The notes beneath the pieces were generated by a model. It was not told the origin of the DNA. It did not search any database and saw only the letters and a program-made list of their open reading frames with translations. A stretch of DNA of 64,000 nt from Deltaproteobacteria bacterium. GTDB lineage: Bacteria > Desulfobacterota > Desulfuromonadia > Geobacterales > Geobacteraceae. The position numbers were made by a program, and so were the translations under genes. Shown here piece by piece: positions 1 through 8,344 of the stretch (position 1 is the first letter of the stretch; each line of letters begins with the position of its first letter). The stretch covers positions 1 to 64,000 of the forward strand of contig JAJZUC010000008.1 of NCBI GenBank assembly GCA_021847245.1. The letters are read 5' to 3'.

Positions 1-101
1 CCCGATAGCTTCATACCCGGCCGTTACCAGCCACGCATGTATCGGTAGGTTACTGTTGATGGGACAACAGGTTTTCTCTTGTTGCCAAGGAAAACAATCA
101 T

Positions 102-3029
102 TTATGCGACTTCAAGTCGCACCTCCAGGGTATAGGCGAGCTGAGCCTCCTGGATCGGCGAAGAGGTGAGATACCAGTATCGGCAGGGACGGACTTCCCC
201 GTAAGTCATGCGGTGTATGTCGGCGGTGTTTACGCGCCGGATTCTCCCTTCCCCCTGTTCGGCCAACCTGGTGTTGTCGGAGTAGTCGTACCAGCAGAGG
301 TTGTTGAACTGGCTGAGGTTGAGTCCGGTCGCTACCCGGTGATATGAGGCGATGACGACTTGGGCGGTGGTCTTTTCGAACCACGCCGTCAGTCTTTCGG
401 GAGCTACCGAGTCGGGAAGAACGTCGATAGACACACCGGGAACGCTGTCGGCGATGATCCGCCTGAGCGGCCCGCGCATGTCGATCTTCTGCGTGTTCCC
501 GGTGTAGACCAGGAGCCGTTCTCCCCATGTCTCGACCAGACGGACGATGTTGACCAGCTCGCTTTCCTTATCGAGCAGTTCATCGACCGGCCGTCGCAAC
601 AATGTGCCGAGGAGTTCGCCACGCAGGCGGATTTCGTCGTCCGCGTGCCTGAAGGTGTCGGACACCCGCAGGAAGGCGGCCGTTCTTACGCTTGCGACCG
701 GTATTCTGTCCTCGATCGGCAGTTCCGCATTGTCTATGATCTTGTCGATGGTCCTCATGCACTCTTCCACTTCCGCATGAGGGGCGCATTTGATGACTTC
801 CCGTTCGACGGGGGGTAGGTCGTCGAAATCCTCCGAGTCCACGTTCACGAAGTTCGGCAGGGTGTAGACCAGGGCAGCCGGCGAGATCCCCGCCGTGTCG
901 TAGGTCTGCACCTTTTCCGAATCACGGTGGCGGTTTCTCTCGTCGCTTTTCCTGACCTCCTTATAGGCGCCGAACCGCGCCTGGAAGTCGGTGGCGGACT
1001 TCATATCCCATCCCGCCTCCCGCATCTGCACCGGATTTACCCCCCAGAGCAGGTTGTAGAGGCTCTTCGCCATGCCGTTCGTGACGGTCGCGGTGAGACA
1101 GAGAACCCGTCTGGCGGAGGCCGCCAGGCGGATGAACGCCGTCCCCTGATTGCTCATCAGGTTTGCCGCGTTGTGTGCCTCGTCGAATATGGCGAGGTCG
1201 AAGGGTATCCGCTTGAGGAAGCGGATGTAGGGAAGCTGTTTGTTGTGTGATTTCACCTCCGTTGACGCGCCGTTCCTCTCGATGTCGGCGATCCACTGCC
1301 GGTAGCGAAGGCGCGGCCGTTTGTTCTCCGGCACGTATGTGTAGAGGACGTCGCCGCAGACGGGGCAGTGTTCCTTGCTCCCCCTGCTGATCCTCTTCAC
1401 CTCGGCCGAGCAACTGAGGCAGGCGTCGGTATATTTGATCCCTTCTTTCGTTTTCACCCGGGCGAGCTTCGTGACGGGCACGAAGTCCGGGTGCATGCGG
1501 AGACGGGTGTAGGCGATGAGATAGAGACCCTTCGGCCTGGAGCGGGCGAGTTCCCGCAACCGTTGCCAGGAGTCGATCACGTGGACGGCGAAGCCCTCGT
1601 TTTCGTACTCCTTCACCATCTGGGGGACGAGCTGCGGTTCCGTCACCATGATCGATCTCTTGGCGCCGGCGAGATACTTTACCGCCTTCGACATCCAGGT
1701 TTTCCCCGTTCCGGTGTTGGCCCGGATGCCGATCCCCTTCCTCCCTGAAGCAAACGCCTTCATGACCGCCTTTACAGCCTCCCGCTGGGGGGCCTTCAGG
1801 CCGATCTCCTTCAGTTCGGACGCGAGATATTCCTCGTCCCGGCCGATCTCGTGAAGGGGTTTGTAGATGGTGGTGAGCTTCTTGAGGAGGATGGTGGACA
1901 GCTGGGAATTGAGCTCCACGTAGTCTAAGCCGAGTTCCCGGGCGGCTTTCACCTCGCCCGTCCTGTCCATGAGGAAGGTCTCTACGGTCGGTTTGTGGAT
2001 GACAGTCGTCGTCTTGGTGCCGTTGTCGTCGTAATCCTCGAACGTCTCCGGCTTTTCGACGAGCATGTACTTGGCCAGGTAGTGGACGCCGTTTATGGCG
2101 ACGCTCTCGATCTGGCTGTTCATGGCGGCAAGCTGGACGGCATGGGCCGTTCTGAGGGTGGATACGGGCTGAATGCTGGTGTCGTAGCTGGCCGGATACT
2201 CCTTGTCCAGCATCACCGTTATCGCCTTGTCCAGCCTCTCTTCGCACTCCAGGTAGAACCCTGAAAGGTCCCGGCACTGGAGCATGGGCCTGGTCTTGAT
2301 CCCGCCTGCCTCGACCTCGATGAGGATCGGATTTTCGGCCTGGGTCAGGATCAGGTCCTCCCCGGTGTTGTCCAGGTTGTCGTAGTTGTGATAGTAGGGT
2401 GACCGGTAAGAGGTCGTTTCGTTGCTGACATTCTTCCGCAGGAATATGACCAGCTGCCTGAAAGCCCCGTATTCCTCCGATCTGTACGCATACCGGTAGG
2501 TGAAGCTTCCCCGCAGGAGTTCGATCATCTTCCCCTTGAGCTCGTATTCCGGGATGATCAGGACCATGACCCCCCGCTTGGAAACCATGGGGGCGGCCTT
2601 TTCGACCCAGGAGACGAGCTCTCCGCCGTTCCTGTTGTAAGGCGGATTCAGGAGGAGAATGTCGAACGACCCGGTGTTGGTGGTGTCGAAGAACGACGTG
2701 TTGAGTTTCTGATCGGTGCCGCGGATTTTCCTGAAGCGCTCCGCGTCCAGTTCCACCGCGAAAGAGGCGACGGCCGTGTTCTTGGCGCTCGATCCGGTGG
2801 CGGCCTGTTTGGCATGGCGGACCATGCTCGACAGGAAAGCCCCTTCACCGGCGCACGGGTCGAAGATGGTGACCATCTTCTCGTGGACGCTCGTCCGGTC
2901 CCAGCCGAAACTTATGCTGACGACCTTTCTGACCAGCTCCACGTCGCGCGGGAAGGTGGGATAGAACCCCTTCGCCAGCTCGTTTCCCTTTGTGCGGGAG
3001 TGGTTGTTGATTTTTTCAGTGAATTCCAT
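102..3029 (-). CDS. Methyltransferase-helicase fusion of a mobile element
   Basis: A protein of about 975 aa with two enzymatic halves. Residues ~60-200 look like an adenine-type SAM-dependent methyltransferase (motif I DPCAGEGAF, motif IV NPPY). Residues ~430-960 look like an SF2/SNF2 helicase (Walker A ANTGTGKT, DEAH-type box FDEAHN, motif III-like LTATVT). A CxxC pair in the middle (CLSCSAEV, CPVCGD) suggests a zinc-binding insert. I choose the ATG at 3029 because GAGGAGCGG lies just upstream, not the longer ORF-track start. It probably modifies and remodels the element's DNA during transfer or replication; that role is inferred. It is last in the minus-strand gene group seen here, and the element may continue left of the window. 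Confidence 0.75.
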   Translation of the reverse strand: MEFTEKINNHSRTKGNELAKGFYPTFPRDVELVRKVVSISFGWDRTSVHEKMVTIFDPCAGEGAFLSSMVRHAKQAATGSSAKNTAVASFAVELDAERFRKIRGTDQKLNTSFFDTTNTGSFDILLLNPPYNRNGGELVSWVEKAAPMVSKRGVMVLIIPEYELKGKMIELLRGSFTYRYAYRSEEYGAFRQLVIFLRKNVSNETTSYRSPYYHNYDNLDNTGEDLILTQAENPILIEVEAGGIKTRPMLQCRDLSGFYLECEERLDKAITVMLDKEYPASYDTSIQPVSTLRTAHAVQLAAMNSQIESVAINGVHYLAKYMLVEKPETFEDYDDNGTKTTTVIHKPTVETFLMDRTGEVKAARELGLDYVELNSQLSTILLKKLTTIYKPLHEIGRDEEYLASELKEIGLKAPQREAVKAVMKAFASGRKGIGIRANTGTGKTWMSKAVKYLAGAKRSIMVTEPQLVPQMVKEYENEGFAVHVIDSWQRLRELARSRPKGLYLIAYTRLRMHPDFVPVTKLARVKTKEGIKYTDACLSCSAEVKRISRGSKEHCPVCGDVLYTYVPENKRPRLRYRQWIADIERNGASTEVKSHNKQLPYIRFLKRIPFDLAIFDEAHNAANLMSNQGTAFIRLAASARRVLCLTATVTNGMAKSLYNLLWGVNPVQMREAGWDMKSATDFQARFGAYKEVRKSDERNRHRDSEKVQTYDTAGISPAALVYTLPNFVNVDSEDFDDLPPVEREVIKCAPHAEVEECMRTIDKIIDNAELPIEDRIPVASVRTAAFLRVSDTFRHADDEIRLRGELLGTLLRRPVDELLDKESELVNIVRLVETWGERLLVYTGNTQKIDMRGPLRRIIADSVPGVSIDVLPDSVAPERLTAWFEKTTAQVVIASYHRVATGLNLSQFNNLCWYDYSDNTRLAEQGEGRIRRVNTADIHRMTYGEVRPCRYWYLTSSPIQEAQLAYTLEVRLEVA

Positions 3030-3061
3030 GTCCGCTCCTCGTGAAAGGGGAGGCGGCATGG

Positions 3062-3110
3062 CTATCCCTTTGCGGGGAGGTGACCATGCCACCTACCCCT
3101 TCCGGGATAG
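3062..3110 (-). promoter_or_regulatory. Nested hairpin in leader of the helicase gene
   Basis: On the minus strand CTATCCC pairs with GGGATAG and encloses a second stem, GGGGTAGGTG with CACCTCCCC. It lies about 35 bp before the start codon. Function unknown; compare the leaders at 4833 and 5350. Confidence 0.4.
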
Positions 3111-3116
3111 ATTGTG

Positions 3117-3665
3117 CTACTGCCGAGTTTGTTCCTGTTTCACCTCGACCGAGATGCATGATGCAGGCTCGGGGAAGGCGAACCCGCCGTATCTGATTCG
3201 GTTCCTCACTTCATCGGGAACGTTCTCGATATGGCGGTAGCATTTCTTCGTGCCGATGAGCGGTGTCAGTTCCTCTGCCATGTCGAACAGAGGGAGATAC
3301 CAGTCCCGATGCACGAACTGCTGCTGATCCAGGATGCGGGAGTAGATGCCGAAGCATTCCTCCCGGCTGTTGCCGACGATGAGGCGGCGCTGCCGGCCGG
3401 GAAGGATGTACAGTCCCGAGTAGCCGTTATCGATCTTGCCGATAAGGCTCACGGTACCTCCCACAGCCACGCGGTCTCTTTTCCTGCCGGGGATTTCCAA
3501 CACGGGCGCCTCCCGGTCGTGGAGGATCTGGGCGAAGGCCCTGACCTCCTGGGAGGGGCCGTAGGCGGACAGCAGAACGACGAGTTTGTCGTCTTCCAGG
3601 ATCAGGTTGCTGCAGAAAATGGTGGCCGAAGCACGCTGGCCAATGAGTGAAATGGTGGGTTGCAT
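3117..3665 (-). CDS. Hypothetical protein of the mobile element
   Basis: A 182-aa protein with no family I recognise. It has no signal peptide or membrane segment and looks soluble, with mixed beta-rich sequence. The start at 3665 is chosen because GGGAGGAAACC sits directly before the ATG; the ORF-track start would overlap the neighbouring gene. It lies 32 bp after the RecA-like ATPase gene and before the helicase gene, so a role in processing the element's DNA is plausible but only by position. Confidence 0.55.
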   Translation of the reverse strand: MQPTISLIGQRASATIFCSNLILEDDKLVVLLSAYGPSQEVRAFAQILHDREAPVLEIPGRKRDRVAVGGTVSLIGKIDNGYSGLYILPGRQRRLIVGNSREECFGIYSRILDQQQFVHRDWYLPLFDMAEELTPLIGTKKCYRHIENVPDEVRNRIRYGGFAFPEPASCISVEVKQEQTRQ

Positions 3666-3697
3666 GGTTTCCTCCCGTTCATGGGTCCGGATCGCGG

Positions 3698-4804
3698 TCA
3701 GGCCGCCATCTTGATGACCCACGCCTTGTAGGAGGAACTCCACTTGAAGCCTTTCGTCTTCAGGAACTCCTTGGAGGCGGAGTCTTGATACGACGGAGTG
3801 GCGTAGACCTCTTTGTTGGTTTCGTCCAGTTTGAAGGGGATGCGGCGTGCTGCCAGGATGGCCGTGATGTCGGTAACCGTGCCCGGTGTCCCGTCGCTCT
3901 TCTTCGTTTTCGCTTCCAGGGCCTTGAGTGCGGCGGTCATCCGTTCGGCGGGAATATCCTCGAGTCTGTTCACTCCCAGATAGGCGAGGAACTTGTCCCG
4001 GTCGGCTCCCACTTCACTGATTTTCGCCTCCAGTTCCATCACCTGATCCTGCGTGATAGACTTCGGCCCCGAAGGTTGCTGTTCCTGGGTAGTACCGGCA
4101 TGATTCTGCGCCGACTCTCCCGATTCCAGCCAGGCGCGGATGGAGCTTCCGTGTTCCTCCGTCAACTTCCCGTGGAAACCGTCGAAAATCTCTGTCCGGT
4201 CCTTGCTGGTGGTGGCGATGTGCCGTTCCTGGTCAACATCGAAGACCAGTGTAAATTCAAAGTCCATACCTTCTCTTTGAATGGGCGCCATACCGACCTT
4301 TTTCGGGACTTTCTTGCCTCTCTCGTCATCGACAAGGACGTACTCGGTCTTGCTGCGCATCGTGGCGATAACATGCATCTGCGACTGCAGCATGGCATCG
4401 ACGAGGGAGTTGTGCTTGGGGGTCGCTTCACGCCACCCGGCAAACTTGTTCCCTTTCGCCGATTCGGTCCTCGAGTCAACGAACTCCAGGATACCGCCGG
4501 TCCCTGCCCATGCATGGGAGAGAGAGTCGATGATGATGAGGTCGTAACCCAGCTTTTCCGCCTCCCTGATGCCGCTTATGTACTTCTCGACGGTGAAGGG
4601 GGGCTTGATGACGGCGACGTGGTAGTCGCCCAGGTGGGCGTAGAGTGAAGCGCTTTCGTTCTCCGTATCGAGTACCGCGATTTTTCCGGTGGGGCCGACG
4701 ATCCCGAATGCCAGCTTGAGGGCCGACATGGTTTTGCCGGAGCCCGCCGGGCCGCAGATGCCGATACGTGCTTTCGCTCTCTTTCTGACTGCTTTCTGGA
4801 ACAT
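3698..4804 (-). CDS. RecA-like AAA ATPase, possible Sak4-type recombinase
   Basis: A 368-aa protein. The N-terminal ~220 residues form a RecA-fold NTPase: Walker A GPAGSGKT at ~residue 18 and Walker B LIIIDSLSH. A charged C-terminal tail contains helix-forming segments. The size and its position two genes from SSB match phage and plasmid single-strand annealing ATPases (Sak4-like) or an ATP-binding protein of mobile elements. Which of these cannot be settled by eye. The start at 4804 has AAAGGAG 8 nt upstream. It is preceded by a structured leader that shares sequence with the ssb leader. Confidence 0.65.
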   Translation of the reverse strand: MFQKAVRKRAKARIGICGPAGSGKTMSALKLAFGIVGPTGKIAVLDTENESASLYAHLGDYHVAVIKPPFTVEKYISGIREAEKLGYDLIIIDSLSHAWAGTGGILEFVDSRTESAKGNKFAGWREATPKHNSLVDAMLQSQMHVIATMRSKTEYVLVDDERGKKVPKKVGMAPIQREGMDFEFTLVFDVDQERHIATTSKDRTEIFDGFHGKLTEEHGSSIRAWLESGESAQNHAGTTQEQQPSGPKSITQDQVMELEAKISEVGADRDKFLAYLGVNRLEDIPAERMTAALKALEAKTKKSDGTPGTVTDITAILAARRIPFKLDETNKEVYATPSYQDSASKEFLKTKGFKWSSSYKAWVIKMAA

Positions 4805-4832
4805 GATCTCGATCTCCTTTCTGTGGATTGTA

Positions 4833-4885
4833 CCCGGACAGAGGAGACGGACCACCCCGCAGGGGTCTGTGTCTCCCCTGTCGGG
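4833..4885 (-). promoter_or_regulatory. Structured leader shared with ssb
   Basis: Minus strand: CCCGACAGGGGAGAC pairs with GTCTCCTCTGTCCGGG, enclosing GACCCC-TGC-GGGGTGGTC. The block CCCGACAGGG(G)AGAC recurs in the ssb leader at 5350-5410, so this looks like a homologous cis element. Confidence 0.45.
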
Positions 4886-4922
4886 CTTGTGTTTGGTTTC
4901 GGTCGTTACGGATGGTCAGGGC

Positions 4923-5330
4923 TCAGAAGGGAATTTCGTCTCCTCCGGAAGGCGGCTGGTAGAAGCTGTCCGGTTCCGGGTCGCCTTCGCGTCCGGTTTC
5001 TTTCCTCGACAGCATCTGCATCTTCTCACCGACGATCTCCGTGGTGTAACGGTCCTTGCCTTCCTTGTCCTGCCATTTCCTGGTCTGGAGACGGCCCTCG
5101 ATGTACACCGTCTTGCCCTTTGACAGGTATTCGCCGGCAATTTCAGCCAGACGCCCCCACAGGGTTAGATTGTGCCACTCGGTCCGCTCCTCGGATTCTC
5201 CTGCCTTGTTCTTGAAACGTTCCGACGTCGCCAGAGAGAAACTTGCGACCGCCGTTCCGGATGCCGTGTACCTGACTTCCGGATCCTTGCCCAGATTCCC
5301 TATCAAGAGAACCTTGTTCAAACTTGCCAT
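4923..5330 (-). CDS. ssb: Single-stranded DNA-binding protein
   Basis: A 135-aa SSB. The OB fold is recognisable from [18 protein letters not shown] near the N-terminus through the conserved EWHNLTLWG and [12 protein letters not shown] segments. The C-terminal tip DEIPF is the acidic partner-binding tail. The start at 5330 is set by AAGGAGG; the ORF-track start is 35 codons too long. It presumably protects single-stranded transfer or replication intermediates of the element, next to the RecA-like ATPase. It may be an element-borne paralogue of the host ssb. Confidence 0.93.
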   Translation of the reverse strand: MASLNKVLLIGNLGKDPEVRYTASGTAVASFSLATSERFKNKAGESEERTEWHNLTLWGRLAEIAGEYLSKGKTVYIEGRLQTRKWQDKEGKDRYTTEIVGEKMQMLSRKETGREGDPEPDSFYQPPSGGDEIPF

Positions 5331-5349
5331 GACTGCCTCCTTGCTGGTT

Positions 5350-5410
5350 TCCCGAACGAGAAGACGGTCACCGATCCCGCGCGGGGAGAGGTTTGGTCTC
5401 CCTGTCGGGA
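5350..5410 (-). promoter_or_regulatory. Structured leader upstream of ssb
   Basis: Minus strand: TCCCGACAGGGAGACC begins a leader whose ends pair (TCCCGA with TCGGGA), with an inner GC-rich hairpin CCCCGCGCGGG. It shares CCCGACAGGG(G)AGAC with the leader at 4833. Confidence 0.45.
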
Positions 5411-5457
5411 CAGGTTGAATTCCCGCCGCTTCCAAGGCTTGTCGCGGGTTTTGGGTA

Positions 5458-5493
5458 CAAAAAAACCCGTTCCGGCACGATGTCCGAAACAGG
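5458..5493 (-). terminator. Rho-independent terminator
   Basis: Minus strand: CCTGTTTCGG pairs over 10 bp with CCGGAACGGG, followed by a run of seven T. It ends the transcript coming from 5803 and above, so ssb must have its own promoter. Confidence 0.7.
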
Positions 5494-5802
5494 TCTTTGC
5501 GGGGTTATTATATGAAAAAAGGCACTGTCCGGTTCTGGACGCACCTCTATCGTCGCTGTTTAAAGTCGCCTTTGCCCAAGGTCGACTACCTGGTGCTCGT
5601 CGAGCACGCTGATCTCACCAGGAAAGGGGCGAAAAGCGCGCCTTGTCTTTCCCTGCGTTGCATCCCTGCCGGGGCGTTCAGATCAGGGGCTATCCCTGAA
5701 ATTTGTTCCGGGGTGCGTAACCCAAGCGGAATCTCTTCGTGGAAGAGTGTAAAAATACGAAAATCTTCTGCCACCTTCGTGATGAGGGGTCAAGCCGGCT
5801 TC
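5494..5802. other. Gene-free stretch with palindromes
   Basis: No convincing gene. The 62-aa ORF at 5586-5774 has no ribosome site or recognisable sequence. There is a compact inverted repeat (CGTGCTCGACGAGCACC) inside an outer CCTGGTG/CACCAGG pair near 5588-5622, and GC-rich repeats near 5660-5720. Such clustering would suit an origin or transfer site, but nothing proves it. Confidence 0.3.
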
Positions 5803-6066
5803 CTACGCGAAGGGGTTCTTCACCGTATCAGGCTGTTCCACCTCGGCCTTGTCGGGCAATTCCTCGCCCGTCATGGCCGCGACCACCGAATCGACTATCT
5901 CCTTCAGCTTGGCCGCCTTCTCCAGACCTTCCTTGTCCCGGGTGATGTCGAGGCTACCGTACAGCGACACCCGGTCCAGGCGGTTCTCGATGGTAAGGCC
6001 GTTGATCTGGAGGCACTCCGATTCGTTCTTAAACGGTGCGATGCTGAGATCCTTTTTCCTGCTCAC
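5803..6066 (-). CDS. Small hypothetical protein
   Basis: An 87-aa soluble protein of unknown family with a charged, helical C-terminal half. The GTG start overlaps the TGA of the upstream nuclease gene (GTGA), with GGAGG about 9 nt before it, so the two genes look translationally coupled. It could be a nuclease-associated or immunity-type protein, but the evidence is position only. Confidence 0.55.
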   Translation of the reverse strand: MSRKKDLSIAPFKNESECLQINGLTIENRLDRVSLYGSLDITRDKEGLEKAAKLKEIVDSVVAAMTGEELPDKAEVEQPDTVKNPFA

Positions 6067-6875
6067 CTGTAAGTCCTCCCGTGCCTCTTTCCGCCTCCCC
6101 TGCGCTCCTTCGGTTTGGGAAGCGGCATGATCTCCCTCTTGACGGCCGGCGACATGGAGGGGAAGAAATCGATCCCAGCCATCTGCTCGAGTTCGGCCAC
6201 CGATATGTAGCGCAGATCCGCCTCGGCAGTATTGTTGACCAGGTAGACCCCGGCAGCGTTGCGCTTCGGGCTGTACACGATCTTGTAGATGTGGGTCGGC
6301 ACCAGGACCCGGCGCTTGAGAGCCTTGACGTCGTTGCCGACGAACAGGGGTCCGGTGATGACGTACAGGTTTCCTTCCCGCCTCGCCAGGGTCCTGACCG
6401 CGCTCTCTATCCCGCTCCAGATTCCCCTGTTGTTGGTGCCGTCCTGGGGGACGATGTTGGCGAGGCTGAAGCTCTCATGCTGCGCCTGATCGGTGGACAT
6501 GTCGGCGTTGGGAGACATGTGCCCCCTGTCAAAGCCGCTGCGCGCGTAGTCTGATAGTTCCGCCCGGTCCGACTCCGGCAGCCGCTCTTCGGCGTGGAAC
6601 GTGTCCTTGCGGACCATCCCCCTGGCGGCATCAAGCCTGGACCTGGTGAGATGCTCGGCGGACCAGAGCGGGGTGCGCGTCAGGCCGGAATGGATCACGC
6701 CGAACTCATCGTAGCAGAGTTCCTGGGTCTTTGCCTGCATCTTGGCGTTGATGATGTCCGGCGCCTCGCCTCCGGCGTAATGCTCCCCGCAGGAGGATTT
6801 CATCGCGAAGGACGGAGCGGTGAAAAGCGCCAGGATGAGGGCGGTCACGAGCGTGATCGAAAACCTGCTCTTCAT
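6063..6875 (-). CDS. Secreted DNA/RNA non-specific endonuclease
   Basis: A 270-aa protein of the NUC1/EndA (beta-beta-alpha metal) family. The signature DRGHMSP carries the catalytic histidine, and downstream [10 protein letters not shown] and N-rich WSGIE segments supply the metal-binding asparagine region. An N-terminal signal peptide (MKSRF, hydrophobic core, cut near SFA-MK) sends it out of the cytoplasm. The start at 6875 is supported by CAGGAG. Family members on conjugative elements (EndA/Nuc-like) degrade nucleic acid in the periplasm; here it may limit entry of competing DNA. That role is inference. The C-terminus is very basic. Confidence 0.85.
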   Translation of the reverse strand: MKSRFSITLVTALILALFTAPSFAMKSSCGEHYAGGEAPDIINAKMQAKTQELCYDEFGVIHSGLTRTPLWSAEHLTRSRLDAARGMVRKDTFHAEERLPESDRAELSDYARSGFDRGHMSPNADMSTDQAQHESFSLANIVPQDGTNNRGIWSGIESAVRTLARREGNLYVITGPLFVGNDVKALKRRVLVPTHIYKIVYSPKRNAAGVYLVNNTAEADLRYISVAELEQMAGIDFFPSMSPAVKREIMPLPKPKERRGGGKRHGRTYR

Positions 6876-6910
6876 GGGTTCTCCTGTCGATTCTAATGGG
6901 TATCCGGATT

Positions 6911-7195
6911 TCATGATGTATGGTCGCTCAGAGCGGTACCTGTCACATGATCTGCCTGCAATCTGCGCATAAAATCTTCGGGGGCAATACCATTCCTGCG
7001 CAGGTGTAGAATCAAAGAGACTTCTCCTCGGCTGTATCCCTCGGCATGATAGATCGTGTGATCATTCGGGCAGTAGTATAGAGAGTCAAGCCAGTCTGTA
7101 ACAGCTAATCGATCTTGCCCAGGTATCTGTTCAGGGTTCTCTCTCAACATCGTGCTTAACAAGTTGATCACCTTTGGAACAGCTCCTTCACGCAT
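6911..7195 (-). CDS. Hypothetical protein
   Basis: A 94-aa protein without recognised domain. The ATG overlaps the stop of the upstream gene by 8 nt, so it belongs to a three-gene unit (7719 to 6911). The sequence contains a conserved-looking YYCPNDHTIYHAEGY segment that might hold a metal site (C, H, H). No signal peptide or membrane span. Confidence 0.5.
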   Translation of the reverse strand: MREGAVPKVINLLSTMLRENPEQIPGQDRLAVTDWLDSLYYCPNDHTIYHAEGYSRGEVSLILHLRRNGIAPEDFMRRLQADHVTGTALSDHTS

Positions 7196-7508
7196 GCGAT
7201 CCCCTGCTGCTAATCTTCATGAATGCTTCCATTACAAGCGGCCTGATCAAAGCATTCCGTTCCTGTAGAGAGAGCAATTTATCCACCTTCGACACAATAT
7301 CCAGACCCTGAAGGAATGTATTTTTTGCTTCCCGAAAGACCGGATCAGTTTGATACCAATGAGCTACATAACGCTCGAAGAGTTGTGTCGCTGCGAGATC
7401 TTCATCATCCGTAAGCCCCTCATTGTCGTTCTTTGATTGAAGACGACGAAACTCTTGATCGTCTTCCTCAGTCCAGGTCACTTTGCTAGCGGGATTATTC
7501 GCTGGCAT
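7188..7508 (-). CDS. Hypothetical protein
   Basis: A 106-aa acidic, helical protein of unknown family. The start at 7508 follows GAGGTGGACG, which lies inside the end of the upstream membrane gene, so the genes overlap. No motifs recognised. The mobile-element context gives no clear function. Confidence 0.5.
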   Translation of the reverse strand: MPANNPASKVTWTEEDDQEFRRLQSKNDNEGLTDDEDLAATQLFERYVAHWYQTDPVFREAKNTFLQGLDIVSKVDKLLSLQERNALIRPLVMEAFMKISSRGSHA

Positions 7509-7719
7509 CGTCCACCTCGTATTTTGCTTTGAGAGACGCCACAAACTGCTGCCACGCATACCCGATTATCCAACCGGCCGTCATCCACAGGAACAGATGG
7601 ATGACCCATGTAACACGGACAGGATGGAGTGGTTCCGGTTGGACTCTGCTGACGACATCGAAGGTAACCCCGATTGATGTCACCATGATAGCGATTATAA
7701 AAAGAATGACTCGTTTCAA
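7495..7719 (-). CDS. Small two-span membrane protein
   Basis: A 74-aa protein with two hydrophobic segments (residues ~3-20 and ~36-55) and a charged C-terminal tail. The TTG start at 7719 is supported by GGAG 5 nt upstream. It is first of the three overlapping genes. The family is unknown; small two-span proteins of this kind are common on conjugative elements, but I can assign no role. Confidence 0.5.
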   Translation of the reverse strand: MKRVILFIIAIMVTSIGVTFDVVSRVQPEPLHPVRVTWVIHLFLWMTAGWIIGYAWQQFVASLKAKYEVDDASE

Positions 7720-7827
7720 GAATCTCCGTCAGGCCCTGTTTCAATCATGAAATACGGATACCCAATAAAATGAAACGGCGCACATCATACCATCTTACGG
7801 GGGACAAGTGAAGATCTCCCCGACCTT

Positions 7828-8322
7828 TCAGGCCGACGCCGGCAGCTCAATGCCCTCTTGTACCGAGATGGCCGAGCCGGTCACGCCGGCACCCTTTTTC
7901 TCCGCACCGGCCTTCTTTCCCGGTTGCGCCTCGTCGGCATCCTGGTCGTTTTTGGCCAGCGGGTCGTCAAACCCGCGGGGCGGAATGTATCTGTCTCCAA
8001 GCAGCCTACTTATTTGCGCATTGAGGAGATTGATGTCTCCCTTGATTTTGTCGGACTTCTCAATGATCTCCGCCACTACGGCGAAACTGAGTTTCCTGCT
8101 CCTTCCTGCCTGCAATCTCAGCTTGTGGAGCATGATGTCGTGGGAGTTGAGAAGACCGATGAAATCGAACTGGTCGTAGGTCCGCCGGCTGATGAACGCC
8201 AGGTCGCTACGTTCCGACTTCTTGTGCCGCTCTTCGCGCCATTCCTCAGGGGTAGGGCGGGGTTTCCTCTGTTCCTTTTCGCCGCTTTCGTGTTTCTCTT
8301 GCCCTTTGGTAGACTTGCTCAT
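7828..8322 (-). CDS. Hypothetical charged protein near traH
   Basis: A 164-aa protein with strongly charged, probably disordered ends and a central helical part (residues ~40-110) with heptad-like spacing. No membrane segment. The start has AAGGAG about 9 nt upstream. It lies 22 bp after traH, so it is probably co-transcribed with transfer genes. Family not recognised. Confidence 0.55.
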   Translation of the reverse strand: MSKSTKGQEKHESGEKEQRKPRPTPEEWREERHKKSERSDLAFISRRTYDQFDFIGLLNSHDIMLHKLRLQAGRSRKLSFAVVAEIIEKSDKIKGDINLLNAQISRLLGDRYIPPRGFDDPLAKNDQDADEAQPGKKAGAEKKGAGVTGSAISVQEGIELPASA

Positions 8323-8344
8323 GATTTTCTCTCCTTGAGTGTGG

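Noticed and set aside
961-2277. 438-aa minus-strand ORF inside the methyltransferase-helicase gene
   Set aside because: An Arg/His/Gly-rich alternative frame of a GC-rich gene, without ribosome site or recognisable domain.
5586-5774. 62-aa ORF in the gap below the nuclease operon
   Set aside because: No ribosome site or similarity, and it overlaps palindromic repeats.
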